64,000 nt of DNA from Shouchella xiaoxiensis (GTDB lineage: Bacteria > Bacillota > Bacilli > Bacillales > Bacillaceae_D). The notes beneath the pieces are model-generated. The model did no database searches, was not told where the DNA came from, and saw nothing but the letters and a program-made list of their open reading frames with translations. The stretch spans positions 62,001 to 126,000 of the forward strand of contig NZ_JAFBCV010000001.1 in NCBI RefSeq assembly GCF_016907895.1, read 5' to 3'. This document shows, in pieces, positions 59,888 to 64,000 of the stretch (positions are counted from its first letter, which is position 1; each line of letters starts with the position of its first letter). The position numbers and the translations under genes are program-made.

Positions 59888-60811
59888 ATGACAACCAGCT
59901 ATACACTCCCAAACACGCTCGAACAGTATAAGCATCTGCTTACGCTAGATAATTTAGAAGAAAGAAAGACGTTTTTCCGCTACACGATGATGGAGCCATT
60001 TCAAGAGATGTGGAAAACGATCCAGGTACCGTTACAGGCAAAGCAGGAAAACGGCTACGATGTAATCATGGCAACGGAAATGATGGGTTATGCAAAATTA
60101 CTCGACGATCGACAAATTAGAGACGCGGTCAAAGTGCTGGAGGATAATGATGTCTTAAAGGTAGCGAATCAAACGCTGGAAACCTGTCTTGCTACAGCGG
60201 CGCAAGCAGGACTTTCCATTCAAGGAGATCAGCTGACGTTCGGACTATTTGTAGCTGACCTTGAGAAGTTACAGCTGCAAGGTGGTTATACAGGTTTTGG
60301 TGGGATACCTGGCTTTATTGCCGTGCATCTATTTCCAAACGATTATAATCTTCCCAAACTACCTGCGCTGATTGCCCATGAATTTCATCACAATCTTCGT
60401 TTTTCCTATTTTAATTGGAATCACGGCAATGTGACAGTCGGTGACTATCTTGTTATTGAAGGCTTGGCAGATTCGTTTGCTAAAGAGCTTTACGGGGAAG
60501 AGCAACTTGGTCCGTGGGTAACGTCCATCGAAGAAGATGATTTAACCTACTCCAGCGAAGTGATTGGAGCTGCTTTAGATACAAAAGGCTTTGCTGAAGT
60601 AAGCAGCTACCTCTTCGGTGATGAGATCGCGAAGCAACAAGGCTACCGACCAGTTGGACTTTCCTTTGGAGCAGGTTATGCTGTCGGTTATGAGATGGTC
60701 CAATCATTTATGCAACGTCAAAAGAAAACGATTTGGGAGGCAACGTTGTTGTCGAGTGATGAGATCATCCGTGGTTCCGGCATGTTCTCGTTGAAAAAAG
60801 ATAGACTCTAA
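59888..60811 (+). CDS. DUF2268-family putative zinc metallopeptidase
   Basis: 307 residues. The zinc site is AHEFHHNLRF (HExxH, about residue 164) with a downstream EGLADSFAKELYG giving the likely third ligand, as in the YjaZ/DUF2268 family. No signal peptide, so it acts in the cytoplasm or is associated with another partner. GGAGGCG precedes the ATG. The substrate is unknown. It is divergent from the yxdJ gene. Confidence 0.82.
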   Translation: MTTSYTLPNTLEQYKHLLTLDNLEERKTFFRYTMMEPFQEMWKTIQVPLQAKQENGYDVIMATEMMGYAKLLDDRQIRDAVKVLEDNDVLKVANQTLETCLATAAQAGLSIQGDQLTFGLFVADLEKLQLQGGYTGFGGIPGFIAVHLFPNDYNLPKLPALIAHEFHHNLRFSYFNWNHGNVTVGDYLVIEGLADSFAKELYGEEQLGPWVTSIEEDDLTYSSEVIGAALDTKGFAEVSSYLFGDEIAKQQGYRPVGLSFGAGYAVGYEMVQSFMQRQKKTIWEATLLSSDEIIRGSGMFSLKKDRL

Positions 60812-60993
60812 TTCTCAAAATAGCTACAGTGAAGCAGGTCTAGAACAAAGCATTCAAGCTGACTCAACGGTGGAGGCATTTTTTCATGAAAGACTCACAG
60901 CTACATGAGTCAAGGCGTTAGCTGCGGCGTTCGTGTCGAAGAGTTTGAAGAGCCCTTAATGAACTTGCAAAAGAAACAGATTTCGCGAAAAAA

Positions 60994-61019
60994 AGGCAAA
61001 GCAGCTAGCTGCTTTGCCT
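60994..61019. terminator. Palindromic terminator between convergent genes
   Basis: A 26-nt perfect palindrome (AGGCAAAGCAGCT and its complement) with A-rich DNA before and TCTTTT after it, so it may act on both strands. It lies just after the CstA-family stop on the minus strand. Confidence 0.82.
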
Positions 61020-61027
61020 CTTTTACG

Positions 61028-62479
61028 TTAAGCTGAGTGCTTGTAGTCAGAAACATCAACTTCAAGCGGTAAATTTTGTGCTCTGTTTTTGTGTCCCTTT
61101 ATAAAGAACAGGACGACTAAGACAAGTGCGCCGATACCGCCACCAACCCATGAAAGAGGCATCGGTAGATTCAGTCCGATTTGCGCGTTTAAGATATAGG
61201 TGATGACCATCACAAGCATAAATGTTCCTGGGATAAGCGAGACCCAGTAATTTTTCCGAGCGATATAGAGGTACATCGCCCCAACAAATAAGGCAATAAC
61301 CGCTGTCGCTTGGTTTGCCCAGCTAAAGTAACGCCAGAGAATATTAAAGTCAATTTGCGTTAAGACCACAGAGATCGCGAATAATGGCAAGGCAATCCAT
61401 AAACGGCTCATCAATTTCTTTTGAGCGATATTAAAGTATTCTGCAATGATCATTCGTGCACTTCTGAAGGCTGTATCACCTGACGTAATTGGCAAGACAA
61501 CTACACCGAGAACAGCGATTGTTCCACCGATTGCTCCGAGTAACAAGGTAGACACTTCAGTAACAACGGCACCTGGACCACCAGCCGCAAGCATTTCGTT
61601 CAAGCCACCGTAGCCGTTCACAAGGCTCATCGCGGCAGCTGCCCAGATCATTGCGATAATACCTTCCGCAATCATCATGCCGTAAAAAATCTTACGCCCT
61701 TGCGATTCATGCTGCGTTGTACGCGAGATAATTGGTGTCTGTGTTGCATGAAAGCCAGACAGCGCGCCACATGTAATCGTGAAGAAAATGAGCGGGAAGA
61801 TAGGTAAGTTATCCGGATGGAAATTGGTTAGCGATAACTCTGGAATTGGAGCACCTGTAACGAGCATGCCAATCCCAACACCTAAAGAACTAACAATTAA
61901 GATTGCACCGAAGTATGGGTAAAGGCGCCCAATAATCTTATCTACTGGAAGAAGTGTAGCTAGAATATAGTAAAGAAAAATAACAGTAATAATAATTCCG
62001 AGGGCGATTCGACCATCCATCAACACATGAAGCAAGCTAGCAGGTGTTGAAACAAAAACGGTCCCGACCAACAAAAGCAGCAAAATGGCAAATGCATTCA
62101 CAATATGGCGCATCGATCTTCCTAAAAACTTACTCGCCAACTGTGGAAGGTGGGCACCTTTATTGCGAATCGAAATCATCCCCGTTAAATAATCGTGAAC
62201 CGCACCAGCAAAAATACAGCCGACAACAATCCAGATGAAAGCAACCGGGCCATAAAGCGCCCCCATAATCGGACCAAATACCGGACCTGTACCAGCAATA
62301 TTTAACAGCTGGATTAAGGAGTTCTTTGGTGTACTCATCGGGATATAATCGATATTATCTCGATTTGCATAAGCCGGTGTAGGGCGTGCTTCTTTAACGC
62401 CAAAGATCCGTTCGATAATTTTTCCATAAGTGAAATAACCAATAATTAAAAGGACAATACCGATTAAAAAAGTGTACAA
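61028..62479 (-). CDS. CstA-family carbon starvation transporter
   Basis: About 483 residues, many hydrophobic segments. The family core is visible in FGPIMGALYGPVAFIWIVVGC and GAVHDYLTGMISIRNKGAHLPQL. CstA-family proteins carry pyruvate or peptides. It is shorter than the 600-residue and longer CstA forms. The start is probably TTG 62479 with GGGGAGG 7 nt upstream; the longer frame from 62599 would add a tyrosine-rich stretch without a site. A cre box in the leader suggests glucose repression. Confidence 0.84.
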   Translation of the reverse strand: MYTFLIGIVLLIIGYFTYGKIIERIFGVKEARPTPAYANRDNIDYIPMSTPKNSLIQLLNIAGTGPVFGPIMGALYGPVAFIWIVVGCIFAGAVHDYLTGMISIRNKGAHLPQLASKFLGRSMRHIVNAFAILLLLLVGTVFVSTPASLLHVLMDGRIALGIIITVIFLYYILATLLPVDKIIGRLYPYFGAILIVSSLGVGIGMLVTGAPIPELSLTNFHPDNLPIFPLIFFTITCGALSGFHATQTPIISRTTQHESQGRKIFYGMMIAEGIIAMIWAAAAMSLVNGYGGLNEMLAAGGPGAVVTEVSTLLLGAIGGTIAVLGVVVLPITSGDTAFRSARMIIAEYFNIAQKKLMSRLWIALPLFAISVVLTQIDFNILWRYFSWANQATAVIALFVGAMYLYIARKNYWVSLIPGTFMLVMVITYILNAQIGLNLPMPLSWVGGGIGALVLVVLFFIKGHKNRAQNLPLEVDVSDYKHSA

Positions 62480-62511
62480 GGCGTAGCCTCCCCAGATGTA
62501 ATAGTAATAAA

Positions 62512-62525
62512 TGATAGCGTTTTCA
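62512..62525 (-). promoter_or_regulatory. Cre (CcpA) site in the cstA leader
   Basis: On the minus strand TGAAAACGCTATCA is a perfect match to TGWAANCGNTNNCA. It lies 33 nt before the proposed TTG start, a typical place for repression by CcpA. Confidence 0.65.
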
Positions 62526-62703
62526 TAAGTATATAAAAAAATTGTCGAATAATCTACATATTCTTTTGTGCTGTTTATTGGAAATAGTATAACAGTCAAG
62601 TGATTAAAGATTCAGAATAAGGGTATTCATCACAATAGGCAGAAACCAATTCACGAAAAAATTAACAAAGGCGACTACAGAAGAACGCCAGAAAAGAGGG
62701 AAA

Positions 62704-63957
62704 ATGGAACAGCGTAAGGAGATAGCAAGTCCACGAAAGAAGACATTGAGAGAACGGCTAAATGCGATTGGTCCAGGAGCGATTGTGACAGCCTCTTTTA
62801 TTGGGCCAGGAACCGTAACAACAGCAAGTAGGGCAGGGGCAACCTTTGGGACAGCGCTTTTATGGGCGATCGTTTTTTCGATTTTGGCAACGATTGTCTT
62901 GCAAGAAATGAGTGCAAGGCTTGGTATTATGACGCAAAAAGGGCTTGGCGCAGCGATCCGTGATCATTTTAAAAATCCGTTATTCAAGTATGCATCGATG
63001 TCACTTGTTTTGCTTGCGATATTAGTGGGCTGTTCTGCTTATATGGCAGGCGATTTGCTGGGGACATCATTAGGAATTTCAACCCTTACAGGATTATCAC
63101 CTAATTTATTAGCACCATTATTTGGCGTTGTTATTTTGGTAATCGGCCTCAGTGGTAGTTATAAAATCATTGAGAAGACAATGATTGGATTAATTGTTGT
63201 GATGAGCGTGACGTTTATTACGACGATGGTCGTGGCACGGCCAAACATGGGTGATGTTTTTCAAGGAGCCTTTATCCCAACGCTCCCAGATTCGTCCATT
63301 ATTATGGTCATTGCCTTAATCGGGACAACGGTTGTTCCGTACAATTTGTTTCTACATTCTGAAAATGTGATTGAACGCTGGAACAGTCCCAAACATTTAG
63401 CAGACTCTCGCTGGGATATTATTATTTCAATTAGTATCGGTGGTTTTATTACTGCGGCAATCTTGATTACAGCAGCGACGATGATTCAAGGAATGGAAAT
63501 TGGAAACGTTGCGGACATGTCGATTCAACTTGAGCCGCTTCTCGGGAGTTGGGCATTGGTTTTTACAAGTATTGGCTTGTTTGCGGCAGGTTTTTCATCG
63601 GCGCTCGCTTCGGCGCTTGGTGCAGCGATTACAGCAAGTAGTGTATTAAAGTGGAAAGGCGGCATGAAAAATATTCGCTTTAAACTTGTGTTTGCTCTTA
63701 TCATTGTTATTGGGATTATAACATCAAGTCTTGGCTTCGAACCACTTGACGTGCTGCTTACCGCACAAGCTTTAAATGGCTTATTACTACCCTTTGTATC
63801 AATAATGTTGCTTATTGTCATGAACAATAAAAACCGTCTAGGTAACTATGTGAATTCAGTTAAGATGAATATAATTGGAGGAATTGTTGTCTTGATTTGT
63901 ACGGGGTTAGGTTTTTATAGCTTAGTTGATGCTATTAGAGCTTTTATTGGGGCTTAA
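62704..63957 (+). CDS. Nramp-like transporter lacking canonical metal ligands
   Basis: 417 residues, eleven or so membrane segments with the LeuT-like Nramp fold. The N-terminal segment reads IGPGAIVTASFIGPGTVTTA, where true Mn/Fe Nramp proteins have DPGN; here it is GPGT (residues 34-37). In segment 6 the usual MPH is VPY (IGTTVVPYNLFLHSENV). The normal Asp, Asn, Met and His ligands are thus all replaced, so Mn import is doubtful. It may carry Mg, another ion, or a small organic compound. AGAGGG precedes the ATG. Confidence 0.8.
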   Translation: MEQRKEIASPRKKTLRERLNAIGPGAIVTASFIGPGTVTTASRAGATFGTALLWAIVFSILATIVLQEMSARLGIMTQKGLGAAIRDHFKNPLFKYASMSLVLLAILVGCSAYMAGDLLGTSLGISTLTGLSPNLLAPLFGVVILVIGLSGSYKIIEKTMIGLIVVMSVTFITTMVVARPNMGDVFQGAFIPTLPDSSIIMVIALIGTTVVPYNLFLHSENVIERWNSPKHLADSRWDIIISISIGGFITAAILITAATMIQGMEIGNVADMSIQLEPLLGSWALVFTSIGLFAAGFSSALASALGAAITASSVLKWKGGMKNIRFKLVFALIIVIGIITSSLGFEPLDVLLTAQALNGLLLPFVSIMLLIVMNNKNRLGNYVNSVKMNIIGGIVVLICTGLGFYSLVDAIRAFIGA

Positions 63958-64000
63958 AAGTGACTGAATCGAGATGTGTGTAAGAAGCATCGGATAAACG

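Overview
The window looks like the chromosome of a Gram-positive, low- to mid-GC Bacillaceae, most like an alkaliphilic Bacillus of the Shouchella/Alkalihalobacillus type. This is inferred from AGGAGG-type ribosome binding sites, TTG/GTG starts, lipoprotein boxes, CcpA-type cre sites and gene order shared with Bacillus subtilis (ara, rha, hut, yxdJKLM-yxeA). I see no rRNA, tRNA, CRISPR, phage or IS element.

Region 1 (1-23.8 kb) is a plant cell-wall (pectin/arabinan) island, all on the + strand. It holds the 3' end of a Gfo/Idh/MocA oxidoreductase, a secreted rhamnogalacturonan lyase (PL11), a Yes-like ABC importer with a DUF624 protein, two GH51 arabinofuranosidases around an AraNPQ importer with a second DUF624 protein, a small Cys-rich DUF6171 protein, an ArsR-type and an AraC-type regulator, then araL-araM-araD-araB-araA and a GH4 glycosidase gene broken by a +1 frameshift in an A7 run. 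Oligosaccharides cut outside the cell would be imported, trimmed to L-arabinose and fed through AraA/B/D to the pentose phosphate pathway.

Region 2 (24-27.4 kb) holds small housekeeping genes (two small membrane proteins, a methyltransferase, a NUDIX hydrolase) and a YjiH-type transporter divergent from the hut genes.

Region 3 (27.5-36.7 kb) is histidine/imidazole catabolism: hutI and hutU, then a separate unit with a second, divergent urocanase, an AraC-type response regulator, an N-carbamoyl-amino-acid-hydrolase-like M20 enzyme and an HutF-like amidohydrolase. This unit is the best candidate for an under-described system. It may degrade a modified imidazole such as the ergothioneine-derived thiourocanate, via a hydantoin and N-carbamoyl-glutamate, to glutamate.

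Region 4 (36.7-51.7 kb) handles rhamnogalacturonan oligosaccharides and L-rhamnose: an LplB/LplC/LplA-type importer, a membrane-bound AraC sensor-regulator, a cupin-AraC regulator, rhaB, rhaA, the bifunctional aldolase/dehydrogenase rhaEW, rhaM, an MFS sugar porter and a TIM-barrel epimerase. Cre-like sites lie before most of the sugar units in regions 1 and 4, which suggests one carbon-catabolite regulon. A Bacillus-type intergenic repeat sits at 50.5 kb.

Region 5 (51.7-64 kb) is more general: a lipoprotein that seems to start at AUA, a BCCT betaine transporter, a complete Bce-like antimicrobial-peptide sensing and resistance module (yxdJ-K-L-M-yxeA, minus strand), a DUF2268 putative zinc protease, a CstA-family carrier and an unusual Nramp-like transporter without the standard metal ligands.
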